A stretch of DNA of 19,893 nucleotides. Source: an uncultured Eubacteriales bacterium. Its GTDB lineage: Bacteria > Bacillota > Clostridia > Oscillospirales > CAG-272. The notes below the pieces were generated by a model. It ran no database searches. It was not told where the DNA came from and saw nothing but the letters and a program-made list of their open reading frames with translations. This document shows positions 7,249 through 15,600 of the stretch, one piece after another. Where the stretch lies: contig CAJUIQ010000031.1 in the NCBI GenBank assembly GCA_910586545.1, positions 1-19,893 of the forward strand, read 5' to 3'. Both the position numbers and the translations under genes were made by a program. Positions within the stretch are counted from its first letter, which is position 1. Each line of letters opens with the position of its first letter.

Positions 7249-8271
7249 TTAAAGAGGGAGGCTGACGGTAAAGACAGAACCTTCTCCCGGAGCGGCTTCT
7301 ACCGAGATGGTACCTGCGCATAATTTTACAATGCGGCTTACGATTGCAAGACCTAGTCCGTTGCCCTCGCTTTTGCGAGAGGTATCTCCCTGATAAAACT
7401 TTTCAAAAATATGTTCGATAGAGTCTTTGTCTATACCGATTCCCGTATCGCGGACGACGGCCTTTACCGTATCTGTTTTTGTTAATTCCACGGTAATGGT
7501 GCCGCCTGGAGGCGTAAATTTAATCGCATTGGATAGCAGATTCAGCCACACCTGCATCAGTAGCTCATCATTTCCGTAATAGATTACATCCTGAAGCCGG
7601 ACGTCCATCTCTAAGTTTTTTCTGCTCCAGTCTTCTTCCAGTAAAAGAACAGCTTGCCGCAGCTGTTCGTCTAGGCGATATTGTTTTTTGTCTGTAATGA
7701 TTTCCTGGCTTTCCAGCCGGGAAATTTTTAATATGTTTCCGGAAAGATTGGACAAACGGTGTGTAGCATGAAGAATACGGCTTACATATTCGTCGTGTTC
7801 TTCCCTTGAGAGGCGCTGGTCTTTTAAAAGCATGGCGTATCCTTCAATAGAAGCCAGCGGCGTTTTAAATTCGTGAGATAGATTGGCGATAAAATCTCCG
7901 TGAACCGTTTCTGTATTTTGGAGCTGCTGAACCATGCGGTTAAAGTTTGAAGCCATAAGGGACAGTTCTTCAATGCGCCTGTCCTCGGGAACCTGTACCT
8001 GGAAATTGCCTGCTGACACTTCTTTCAGCGCGCTGCTAAATTTTAAGATTGGTTTTAAAATTTTATGACCTACAATAGCGGATATGGTTACACCTGTTGC
8101 CATACTGAGCAGATACAGCACAACAAAGGACGCCATAATGTCCATTCCTGCAAAATATCCTCGACTGGCCGTCAGCGCCATAATAGGAGCAATGAGAACG
8201 ATGGAGGCGGACATAATGGCGAACACCACAAGAGTGAAATAAAATCCCAATTTAAAACTGCGCTTTTTCAT
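7249..8271 (-). CDS. Sensor histidine kinase (HAMP-HisKA-HATPase_c)
   Basis: The protein has 340 residues. The ATG at 8271 is preferred, with AAAGGAG 7 bases upstream; a TTG directly before it is also possible. Order: TM1 (about 11-33), a very short outer loop (about 34-45), TM2 (about 46-68), HAMP linker (KILKPILKF onward), and HisKA with FIANLSHEFKTPLASIEGY, where His133 is the expected phosphorylation site. The ATP-binding domain follows, with NLLSNAIKF (N box), DTGIGI (G1) and GNGLGLAI (G2). The near absence of an extracellular domain suggests sensing within or at the membrane, or through a partner protein. It is transcribed after the response regulator, 12 bp downstream. Confidence 0.95.
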   Translation of the reverse strand: MKKRSFKLGFYFTLVVFAIMSASIVLIAPIMALTASRGYFAGMDIMASFVVLYLLSMATGVTISAIVGHKILKPILKFSSALKEVSAGNFQVQVPEDRRIEELSLMASNFNRMVQQLQNTETVHGDFIANLSHEFKTPLASIEGYAMLLKDQRLSREEHDEYVSRILHATHRLSNLSGNILKISRLESQEIITDKKQYRLDEQLRQAVLLLEEDWSRKNLEMDVRLQDVIYYGNDELLMQVWLNLLSNAIKFTPPGGTITVELTKTDTVKAVVRDTGIGIDKDSIEHIFEKFYQGDTSRKSEGNGLGLAIVSRIVKLCAGTISVEAAPGEGSVFTVSLPL

Positions 8272-8283
8272 CAAGGAGCTCCT

Positions 8284-8955
8284 TTACTTTTTTACGGCCT
8301 TATATCCGAGCCCACGGACAGTGATGATTTCAAAGTCCTTATTTTCCCGGAATCGGTCCCGCAGGCGATTGATATGCACGTCTACGGTACGGGCTTCCGT
8401 TTCACTTTCCATACCCCAGATTTCATCCATCAGCTGCTGACGTGTGTATATATGTCCTGGATTGGCGGTTAACTTATATAAAAGAAAAAACTCTTTTTGG
8501 GGCAAAACCGTTTCTTTTTGCTCCGCTGTGACTGTCAGCGAATCATAGTCCAGTACAGTGCCACCAATGATTTGTTTATGTTCACTGATGCCCTTGGCGC
8601 GGCGTAAAAGGGCGCCTACCCGCAGAATCATTTCGTCTACATCGATAGGTTTCACCATATAATCATCTGCTCCGGATAAAAACCCTTTTTGTTTATCGCC
8701 AAAGCTTTCTTTTGCGGTAATCAGTAATACCGGGGTTAGCTTATCTGTCTGCCGCACTGCTTCTGTCAATGCGAATCCGTCCATATGGGGCATCATAATA
8801 TCTGAGATAATCAAATCGATATAGGATTGCTCCATCAGACGCAGTGCTTCCACCCCGTCCAGGGCGGGCAGTGGATTATATCCATTTTTACGCAATATCG
8901 TACAGAACAGCAAATTCAGTTCGGTATCGTCTTCAGCTACAAGAATGTTGAACAT
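8284..8955 (-). CDS. OmpR/PhoB-family response regulator
   Basis: The protein has 223 residues. The receiver domain shows the acidic pair (AEDD, residues 7-10), the phosphorylated Asp52 in IISDIMMPHMDG, the switch Thr in LLITAKES and the conserved Lys in MVKPID. The winged-helix DNA-binding domain (about 125-223) carries the typical E-F-F-L-L-Y-K-L and TRQQLMDEIWG segments, and RTVDVHINRLRDRF forms the recognition helix. The ATG at 8955 has GGAGA upstream. It is the partner of the downstream kinase. Four 11-bp direct repeats between this gene and the divergent Hsp70 gene are its most likely target (inference from site geometry). Confidence 0.96.
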   Translation of the reverse strand: MFNILVAEDDTELNLLFCTILRKNGYNPLPALDGVEALRLMEQSYIDLIISDIMMPHMDGFALTEAVRQTDKLTPVLLITAKESFGDKQKGFLSGADDYMVKPIDVDEMILRVGALLRRAKGISEHKQIIGGTVLDYDSLTVTAEQKETVLPQKEFFLLYKLTANPGHIYTRQQLMDEIWGMESETEARTVDVHINRLRDRFRENKDFEIITVRGLGYKAVKK

Positions 8956-9046
8956 TTACTTCTCCGTTCCGCCGCCGCAGCGGCTTTTTCTAAACGAAAG
9001 GTCTGATCCCTACGGATGCTTTATATTTCTTCTTTGGTTATGGCTG

Positions 9047-9072
9047 AAGCTCTCCTTATCTAATGAGAGCTT
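9047..9072 (-). other. Hairpin in the 5' leader of the response regulator mRNA
   Basis: AAGCTCTC (9047-9054) and GAGAGCTT (9065-9072) form a perfect 8-bp stem with a 10-base loop. It begins within about five bases of the predicted transcription start (near 9077), where it could act as an mRNA 5' stabiliser. The leader to the ATG is about 120 bases. Confidence 0.45.
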
Positions 9073-9083
9073 TCCTTTGTTAC

Positions 9084-9113
9084 AGTATACTACAAAAATG
9101 GCTTCTTTTGCAA
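9084..9113 (-). promoter_or_regulatory. Predicted promoter of the two-component genes
   Basis: On the minus strand: TTGCAA (9113-9108), an 18-base spacer, and TATACT (9089-9084). It is a reasonable sigma-A match, and it diverges from the Hsp70 promoter. Confidence 0.55.
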
Positions 9114-9133
9114 GATTTGTACGATATTCTAAC

Positions 9134-9165
9134 TTTGTAAAGAAATTTCATAATTTTTTTACAAA
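9134..9165. repeat. AT-rich inverted repeat upstream of the divergent promoters
   Basis: TTTGTAAAGAAAT (9134-9146) is the reverse complement of ATTTTTTTACAAA (9153-9165) with one mismatch, around a 6-base centre. It lies between the two divergent promoters and adjoins the direct repeats at 9167. It may be a regulator site or an UP-like AT-rich element. Confidence 0.4.
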
Positions 9166-9166
9166 A

Positions 9167-9210
9167 TTGATGTTGGGTTGATGTTGGATTGACGTAAGCT
9201 TGATGTAATA
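9167..9210 (+). promoter_or_regulatory. Four 11-bp-period direct repeats, predicted OmpR/PhoB-type regulator site
   Basis: Four copies start at 9167, 9178, 9189 and 9200: TTGATGTTGGG, TTGATGTTGGA, TTGACGTAAGC and TTGATGTAATA. The core TTGAYGT recurs exactly every 11 bp, one helical turn, which is how OmpR/PhoB-family dimers dock head to tail. The array ends 4 bp before the -10 box and covers the place of the -35 element, like an activator-dependent promoter. Confidence 0.75.
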
Positions 9211-9214
9211 TCGC

Positions 9215-9220
9215 TATAAT
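9215..9220 (+). promoter_or_regulatory. -10 element (TATAAT) of the Hsp70 cluster promoter
   Basis: This is a perfect -10 hexamer. No good -35 exists at 16-18 bp upstream: the bases there, ACGTAA, belong to the direct-repeat array. That fits a promoter needing an activator bound at 9167-9210. No CIRCE-type heat-shock operator is present. Confidence 0.65.
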
Positions 9221-9257
9221 ATAACAAAATCAGTAAATGTGGGAGGAACAAAATGGT

Positions 9258-10964
9258 ATGGGACGGCTCATCGGAATAGATCTTGGAACGACCAATTCCT
9301 GCGCGGCAGTGATGGAAGGCGGGGAGTGTGTAATCATTCCCAATGCGCAAGGAGAGCGGACCACACCGTCTGTGGTTGCTTTTACAAAGGCTGGAGAACG
9401 TTTGGTGGGGCAGGCGGCGTTGCGGCAGGCGGCGGCGAACCAGGAACGCACGATTTTTTCCATAAAACGAGAAATGGGCAGTGATTATCGCGTGAAAATC
9501 GATGGAAATGCGTATTCACCCCAGGAAATTTCAGCAATGATTCTACAGAAGCTGAAAGTGGATGCGCAGGACTACTTAGGCGAAGATGTGACGGACGCAG
9601 TCATTACTGTGCCTGCATATTTTACTGATGCCCAGCGGCAGGCCACCAAGGATGCAGGAAAAATTGCGGGTCTGTCAGTTCACCGGATTGTAAACGAGCC
9701 TACGGCGGCTGCCCTTGCATATGGCATTGATAAAGAAGAGTCCAAAAAGGTGATGGTGTATGATTTGGGCGGTGGCACCTTTGACGTGTCTATTTTGTCT
9801 ATTTCTGAAGGGATTATCGAAGTGCAGGCTACGGCGGGAAACAATCGTCTAGGAGGAGATGATTTTGACGCATGTCTTGTAGACTATATTGTAAAAGAAT
9901 GCAAAAAGCAGCATAAAGTAGACTTGCGTAAAGATAACGCTGCATTACAGCGGGTTCGTGAGGCGGCGGAAAAGACAAAAAAAGAGTTATCTGTAATGAC
10001 AGCGTCTACCATTTTGCTGCCCTTTATTTCAAATAATAAAAATGGTCCGTTGAATTTGGAAATGACGATTACACGACAGGTTTTCAATGAGCTGACGCAC
10101 CACCTTGTAGAAGCGACAGGCGGCCCTGTGCGGCAGGCAATGGAAGATGCGGGCGTTTCCAGAGAGGATATCGGCAAGGTAATATTGGTAGGCGGGTCTA
10201 CCAGAATTCCTGCAGTGCAGGATTATATACGTTCGCTTACAGGACGGGAGCCTTTCAAAGGAATCAATCCGGACGAGTGCGTGGCGATGGGAGCGGCAAT
10301 TCAGAGCGGCGTACTCAGCGGTGCGGTAAAGGGACTTCTACTTTTGGATGTGACGCCGTTGTCCTTGGGAATTGAAACGATGGGTGGCGTCTTTTCTAAA
10401 ATAATCGAGCGTAACACGACCATTCCCATTAAAAAAAGTCAGATTTTTACTACGGCGGCAAATTTTCAGACCAGCGTGGACATTCATGTGCTTCAAGGGG
10501 AACGGGAGATGGCCGGAGGAAATAAATCTCTAGGCCGCTTTCGACTCAGTGGAATCCGGCGTGCGCCTAGAGGTGTTCCACAGATTGAAGTTACCTTCGC
10601 CATTGATGCAAACGGGATTGTAAACGTGTCTGCGCGGGATCTTGGAACCGGAAACGAGCAGCAGATTGTGATTGAGGCTTCGTCCAATTTAAGTCAGGAT
10701 GAGATTGCTAGGGCCATGCGGGATGCGGCAACGTATGCGGCGGAGGATCATCTGAAAAAAGAACAGGGAGACAGCAGAATTCGTGCAGAGGAGCTACTGT
10801 CGGCCGCATCTGCTCTAAAAAAACTGACTAGAGAACAGAAAGTGCAGCTGCGCGAGGCACAGAAGCGTGTACGTGCTGCTATGCGCGGCAGAGATATACA
10901 GGAATTAAATCATGCTTGCGACGCGTTAGAAGATATAATACAAAGATGCGGTGGACAGAGTTGA
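9258..10964 (+). CDS. Hsp70 family chaperone (DnaK paralog)
   Basis: The protein has 568 residues from the ATG at 9258; GGGAGGA (9241-9247) lies about 10 bases upstream, and a less likely in-frame ATG is at 9237. The nucleotide-binding domain has GIDLGTTNSC at the N-terminus, VITVPAYFTDAQRQATKDAG, the phosphate-2 motif YDLGGGTFDVS (about residue 171) and the adenosine motif ILVGGSTRIPAVQ. The interdomain linker LLLLDVTPLSLGIETMGG is canonical, and the substrate-binding beta domain has DANGIVNVSARDLGTGNEQQI. The alpha lid is short and lacks the acidic EEVD-like or G-rich tail; housekeeping DnaK is about 610-640 residues. Neighbours are a DUF5685 protein and a J protein, with no grpE, hrcA or CIRCE. 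It is therefore probably a specialised Hsp70 and not the cell's main DnaK. Confidence 0.93.
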   Translation: MGRLIGIDLGTTNSCAAVMEGGECVIIPNAQGERTTPSVVAFTKAGERLVGQAALRQAAANQERTIFSIKREMGSDYRVKIDGNAYSPQEISAMILQKLKVDAQDYLGEDVTDAVITVPAYFTDAQRQATKDAGKIAGLSVHRIVNEPTAAALAYGIDKEESKKVMVYDLGGGTFDVSILSISEGIIEVQATAGNNRLGGDDFDACLVDYIVKECKKQHKVDLRKDNAALQRVREAAEKTKKELSVMTASTILLPFISNNKNGPLNLEMTITRQVFNELTHHLVEATGGPVRQAMEDAGVSREDIGKVILVGGSTRIPAVQDYIRSLTGREPFKGINPDECVAMGAAIQSGVLSGAVKGLLLLDVTPLSLGIETMGGVFSKIIERNTTIPIKKSQIFTTAANFQTSVDIHVLQGEREMAGGNKSLGRFRLSGIRRAPRGVPQIEVTFAIDANGIVNVSARDLGTGNEQQIVIEASSNLSQDEIARAMRDAATYAAEDHLKKEQGDSRIRAEELLSAASALKKLTREQKVQLREAQKRVRAAMRGRDIQELNHACDALEDIIQRCGGQS

Positions 10965-10982
10965 AAAGGAAGGAGAAGCAGT

Positions 10983-11843
10983 ATGTTTGGATATGTTATA
11001 GCCAATCCAGACCAGCTTAGCGAAGCGGACCGGCAGATGTATCAAGGTGTATACTGTGGTATCTGCCATTCTCTTGGCGTGCATCATGGCCTGCGGGGAC
11101 GGATTACTTTAAATTACGATATGGTGTTTTTGGCGCTGCTTTTATCCTCCATATATCAACTTCCTTTTGAGCGAGATCAGCATACATGTCCTGCACATCC
11201 TATGAAAAAGCAGAATGTGTATATCAATGAAATTACCCGGTATGCGGCGGATATGAACGTCGCTTTGGCGATGAAAAGTGCACAGGACAATTGGAATGAT
11301 GATAAAAATGTGGGCGGATGGTGCACTTGGCGCTTACTGAAAAAAGAGTATCGGGGGATTTATTCCAAGTATCCCCGACAATGTGATACAATAGAGAACT
11401 GCCTTGCTGACCTTTCTGCCATTGAACGCCGGGGAGATCCAAATCCAGATGTGGCTGCTGAGGCTTTTGGACGGCTTCTGTCTGAACTGTTTATCTGGCA
11501 GGAAGATAAGCTGAGCGACAGGCTGCGTGCGTTGGGAGACGCTTTGGGGCGTGTAATTTATATGATGGATGCGGCGGTAGATCTGCGGGCTGACTTGCAG
11601 CGGCAAAGATATAATCCACTTAGCTTCCTGCCGGACGCAGACCGGCGTGGGATTTTAGATGCTATGATGCATCGGTGTGCAGTGGCATACAGCGCTTTGG
11701 AGCTTGACTTTTTCAGCGATATATTGGATAATATAATTTATTCGGGCATTTGGACCAAATTTGAAATGTCTATGGGAAGAGAGGAGAGACGCCGTGGCAG
11801 AAGATCCGTACAAGGTTCTGAACATTTCTCCAGGAGCCAGTGA
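10983..11843 (+). CDS. DUF5685-type protein of unknown function
   Basis: The protein has 286 residues, starting at the ATG at 10983 with an AGGAGA-type site upstream. The N-terminus, MFGYVIANPDQLSEADRQMY followed by YCGICHSLG (Cys25, Cys28), then LNYDMVFLALLLSS and CPAHP (Cys69), matches what I remember of DUF5685. I am confident of the family but know of no assigned function. The three Cys plus nearby His suggest a metal site. Two Asp-rich helical motifs occur: D102-x3-D106-D107 (SAQDNWNDDKN) and D196-x3-D200-x3-D204 followed by RYNPL. The protein appears all-helical. It sits between the Hsp70 and J-protein genes and overlaps the latter by 50 bp, indicating translational coupling and a joint role. 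The Arg-rich C-terminal tail (RREERRRGRR type) is encoded largely within that overlap. Confidence 0.82.
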   Translation: MFGYVIANPDQLSEADRQMYQGVYCGICHSLGVHHGLRGRITLNYDMVFLALLLSSIYQLPFERDQHTCPAHPMKKQNVYINEITRYAADMNVALAMKSAQDNWNDDKNVGGWCTWRLLKKEYRGIYSKYPRQCDTIENCLADLSAIERRGDPNPDVAAEAFGRLLSELFIWQEDKLSDRLRALGDALGRVIYMMDAAVDLRADLQRQRYNPLSFLPDADRRGILDAMMHRCAVAYSALELDFFSDILDNIIYSGIWTKFEMSMGREERRRGRRSVQGSEHFSRSQ

Positions 11844-12591
11844 AGAAGAGGTCACGAAGGCGTATCGCCGACTTGCCAAAAGGTATCATCCGGATTTAAA
11901 TCCAGGAAATGCGGAGGCGGCGCGAAAAATGTCGGAAGTAAACGACGCCTATGAGCAGATTAAAAATGGCGCAGCAGCGAACGGCGGAGCCAGAGCCAGG
12001 GACGGCGCATCGTCAGGATATTCCGGTGGATCCGGATGCTACGGCTATGGAACCGGCGGGTATGGAAATGCGTATGGCGGCAGTGCCCACGGGGCCGGCT
12101 TCTCTTATACAGATATTGCCCAGCGATATATACAGTCCGGACTATATCAGGAAGCGCTGAATGTTCTTTCTAATGTGCGGGACCGCAGTGCTCGGTGGTA
12201 TTATCTTAGTGCCATCGCGCATCAGGAACTGGGTAATGTTGTGACTGCTATCAGTCATATTGAACAGGCGGTACGTATGGAGCCGGGGAACGCGGTATAC
12301 CGTCAGGCAATGCAGACCATCAAAGCAGGCGGACATATTTATCGTTCCAAGGCACAGAGCTACGGAGTGCCTTTTTGCAGGGTAAATCCTGTGCTTGGTA
12401 TGTGTCTGCTATGCTCTTGTATTAATATGTGTGCAAATGGGTTGTTTTGCGGGCTTGGAAACGGCGGCCATCGAGATTATGGATACAATGAGACAGATAC
12501 GAACGGATCTGTTTATGAGACAAGCGCGCCGTCGCAGAAGGACACACCATTTTGGTTTGATAACAAAAATAATACCGGCGGCGGTCGGTGA
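11794..12591 (+). CDS. J-domain (DnaJ-like) protein with TPR-like repeats and Cys-rich tail
   Basis: The protein has 265 residues from the GTG at 11794, chosen because a GAGGAGA site precedes it and the J domain begins immediately (DPYKVLNISPGASEEEV). The J domain spans residues 4-70 with the Hsp70-stimulating HPD at 32-34. A Gly/Ala/Tyr-rich linker follows (about 72-106). A helical stretch (about 108-180), with IAQRYIQSGLYQEALNVL and AIAHQELGNVVTAISHIEQA, reads as two TPR-like units. A hydrophobic segment with six Cys (about 195-222) then precedes a polar tail. The DnaJ zinc-finger and C-terminal client domains are absent, so this is a class C J protein. It probably recruits the adjacent Hsp70 to a particular client or membrane site (inference). 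Confidence 0.87.
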   Translation: MAEDPYKVLNISPGASEEEVTKAYRRLAKRYHPDLNPGNAEAARKMSEVNDAYEQIKNGAAANGGARARDGASSGYSGGSGCYGYGTGGYGNAYGGSAHGAGFSYTDIAQRYIQSGLYQEALNVLSNVRDRSARWYYLSAIAHQELGNVVTAISHIEQAVRMEPGNAVYRQAMQTIKAGGHIYRSKAQSYGVPFCRVNPVLGMCLLCSCINMCANGLFCGLGNGGHRDYGYNETDTNGSVYETSAPSQKDTPFWFDNKNNTGGGR

Positions 12592-12620
12592 TACAGTAAA
12601 AAGCAAGCGAGGATTTTTGG

Positions 12621-15600
12621 ATGCTGAAGAATTTAGATAGAGCAGGAGACGATATTCGTATCGGGATAGATATCGGTTCCACTACGGCTAAAATTGTGGT
12701 AGTCATTGCCGGTGAAGTGGTATACGAAAAGTACGAACGGCACATGTCGCAGGTGCGACAGAAAACACTGGAGATTCTCCGAGATGTTAGACAGCATGTG
12801 CGTATGGATACAGTACGTGTAGCAATATCCGGTTCTGCAGGGCTGGGAATGGCGCAAGCTGCTGGAATCCCTTTTGTGCAGGAAGTGTTTGCTGCCGGTG
12901 AGGTGATAAAAACCTTGGAACCGGAGACTTCCTGCGTGATTGAGCTCGGCGGTGAAGATGCAAAGGTGATCTTTTTCAAAGGCGGTACCGATGAGCGTAT
13001 GAATGGCAGCTGTGCAGGCGGTACTGGTGCGTTTATCGACCAAATGGCAACGCTTTTGGATGTGACGCCGGACCAGTTAGATGCGCTGTCTTTGAAAAGC
13101 GAGCGAATCTACTCTATCGCATCTCGATGCGGCGTATTTGCCAAGACGGATATACAGCCTCTGCTCAATCAGGGAGCCCGAAAAGAGGATATTGCAGCCA
13201 GTATCTATCAGGCAGTAGTAAATCAAACCATTGCCGGACTTGCTCAGGGACGCAAAATTGAGGGGCGGGTTATGTTTTTGGGTGGCCCTCTATATTACTG
13301 TAAAGGCCTGCGCCGCCGATTTATAGAGACATTGAAGCTTGGTGAGGACGAAGCCTTGTTCCCGGAATATGGCCGTTTTGCGGTGGCGCTTGGAGCGGCG
13401 CTGTATGCCGGGCGAGTGGGAGAAGCGACAAGCATGGATTTGCTAATGGAACGTATTGAGAACGCTGCCGGCCAGAGAGCGGAGGCGGAGCACAGTCGAC
13501 CTTTGTTTGAAAGTAAAGAAGCGTACGATGCCTTTGTACGCCGACACAGCCAGGCGAATGTACCTGTAGCAGACGTATCTGCCTATATTGGGGACGCATA
13601 TTTGGGAATTGATTGCGGCAGTACCACTACAAAGCTTGCGTTGATTGATGGAGAGGGCAGGCTGCTGTATACATATTACGATTCCAACAAAGGCAATCCT
13701 GTAGAAATTGTTCGGCAGCAGCTGGAAAAAATATATACTCTTTGTGGTGAGAGAATCCGCATACGGCAAAGCGCTGTAACCGGATACGGAGAAGAACTGA
13801 TTTGCCATGCTTTTGGTGTGGATAAAGGTATAGTAGAAACCATTGCTCACTACACAGCGGCTCGTCATTTTGATCCTGATGTGGATTTTATTTTGGATAT
13901 CGGCGGACAGGATATTAAGTGTTTTAAAATCAAGAACCAGTCGATTGACAGCATTATGCTCAATGAGGCTTGTTCTTCCGGCTGCGGATCCTTTTTGGAA
14001 ACTTTTGCAAAGTCTATGGGGTATTCTGTGTCGGAGTTTGCACAACTGGGACTTGCCGCAAAGGCGCCGGTAGATCTTGGCAGCCGGTGCACGGTGTTTA
14101 TGAACTCTTCCGTAAAACAGGCGCAGAAAGACGGCGTCGGCGTGGAAGATATCTCTGCGGGTCTATCCATTAGTGTTGTAAAAAATGCCATATACAAGGT
14201 AATTCGTGCAGGAAGTGCAGACGAGCTGGGAGAGAATATTGTTGTACAGGGGGGGACCTTTTACAATGACGCGGTATTGCGCAGTTTTGAAATGGAACTG
14301 GGCAGAAACGTGACCCGCCCGGGGATTGCCGGACTTATGGGTGCGTATGGCGCGGCGTTATATGCTGCCGAACAGGGAAGTCGGGAGACAACGCTGATTG
14401 ATTCTGCGTCTCTTGCTGGATTTGTTCATAAGGCTACCAGCGCACGCTGTGGGAAATGTGAAAACCGGTGCAATCTGACTATCAATACGTTCAGTACCGG
14501 CGCAAAATTTGTTTCGGGAAACCAATGTGAGCGGGGGGCAGGTGCGTCTTTGCAGAACAAAGCGGCGCTTCCCAATCTTCATCAGTATAAACGGGATAAA
14601 CTGACGGCCCTTGCAAAGAATGAAGGAGAAGGGCGGCGGGGCACTATTGGATTGCCATTAGCGCTTGGAATGTACGAACTGGCGCCGCTATGGCATACTT
14701 TGTTTCGTGCGCTTGGATTCCGTGTGATTCTTACAGGTCAGTCCAGCAGGGAGATTTATGAAAAGGGGCATTTCAGTATCCCCTCAGATACAGCCTGTTA
14801 TCCGGCAAAATTGATGCATGGACATATACAACTACTGCTGGACGCAGGCGTAGACGCAATTTTTTATCCTTGCCTTACGTATAATATGGATGAAAAATCC
14901 GGGGATAATCATTATAATTGTCCGGTAGTGGCGTATTATTCGGAATTGCTTTCCGGCAATACGGATGGGCTGACAAAAACAAAGTTTTTGTATCCTTATT
15001 TAAATATCAATGATGCAAAGGAACTGACAAAAGGATTGTATCGGTCTTTAAAGAAATTTTTCCCGGATATATCCAAAAGGGAGATTTCTGTTGCGGTGGA
15101 TGCTGGTCTGGATGCATATGACGTTTGGATGGCGGATATTCGCAGAGAAGGGCGGCGCGCTTTGTCCTTTGCTCGCAGTGAGGGATATCCGGTTATGATT
15201 TTGGCTGGCCGGCCCTATCACGCGGACGCGGAGGTGGGCCATGGAATTGACCGGCTTGCGGTCAATCTGGGGTTTGTTGTAGTCAGTGAAGACAGCATTT
15301 CCAATCTTACAGAGACGCCGAAAATTGAAGTTCTCAACCAGTGGACATATCATGCACGACTGTACAGGGCTGCGCAATATGCTGCGCTTCATGAGGACTG
15401 CCAATTGGTGCAGTTGGTTTCCTTTGGCTGCGGCGTAGACGCAATTACTACCGATGAGATTCGGCGAATGCTGGAGGAACGTGGAAAGTTGTATACACAA
15501 CTAAAAATCGATGAAATTACAAATTTGGGTGCAGTAAAAATCCGTTTACGCAGCCTGATTGGCGCAATGGATGAGCGAAAAAACGCGGAAGATATGGAAA

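Noticed and set aside
8971..8990. GC-rich GCCGCAGCGGC followed by five T residues upstream of the response regulator
   Set aside because: The symmetric arms leave a one-base loop, so only about three pairs can form; no plus-strand transcript is expected to end there.
9114..9257. CIRCE heat-shock operator expected before a dnaK gene
   Set aside because: No TTAGCACTC-N9-GAGTGCTAA or near match is present; the only inverted repeat (9134-9165) is AT-rich and unrelated.
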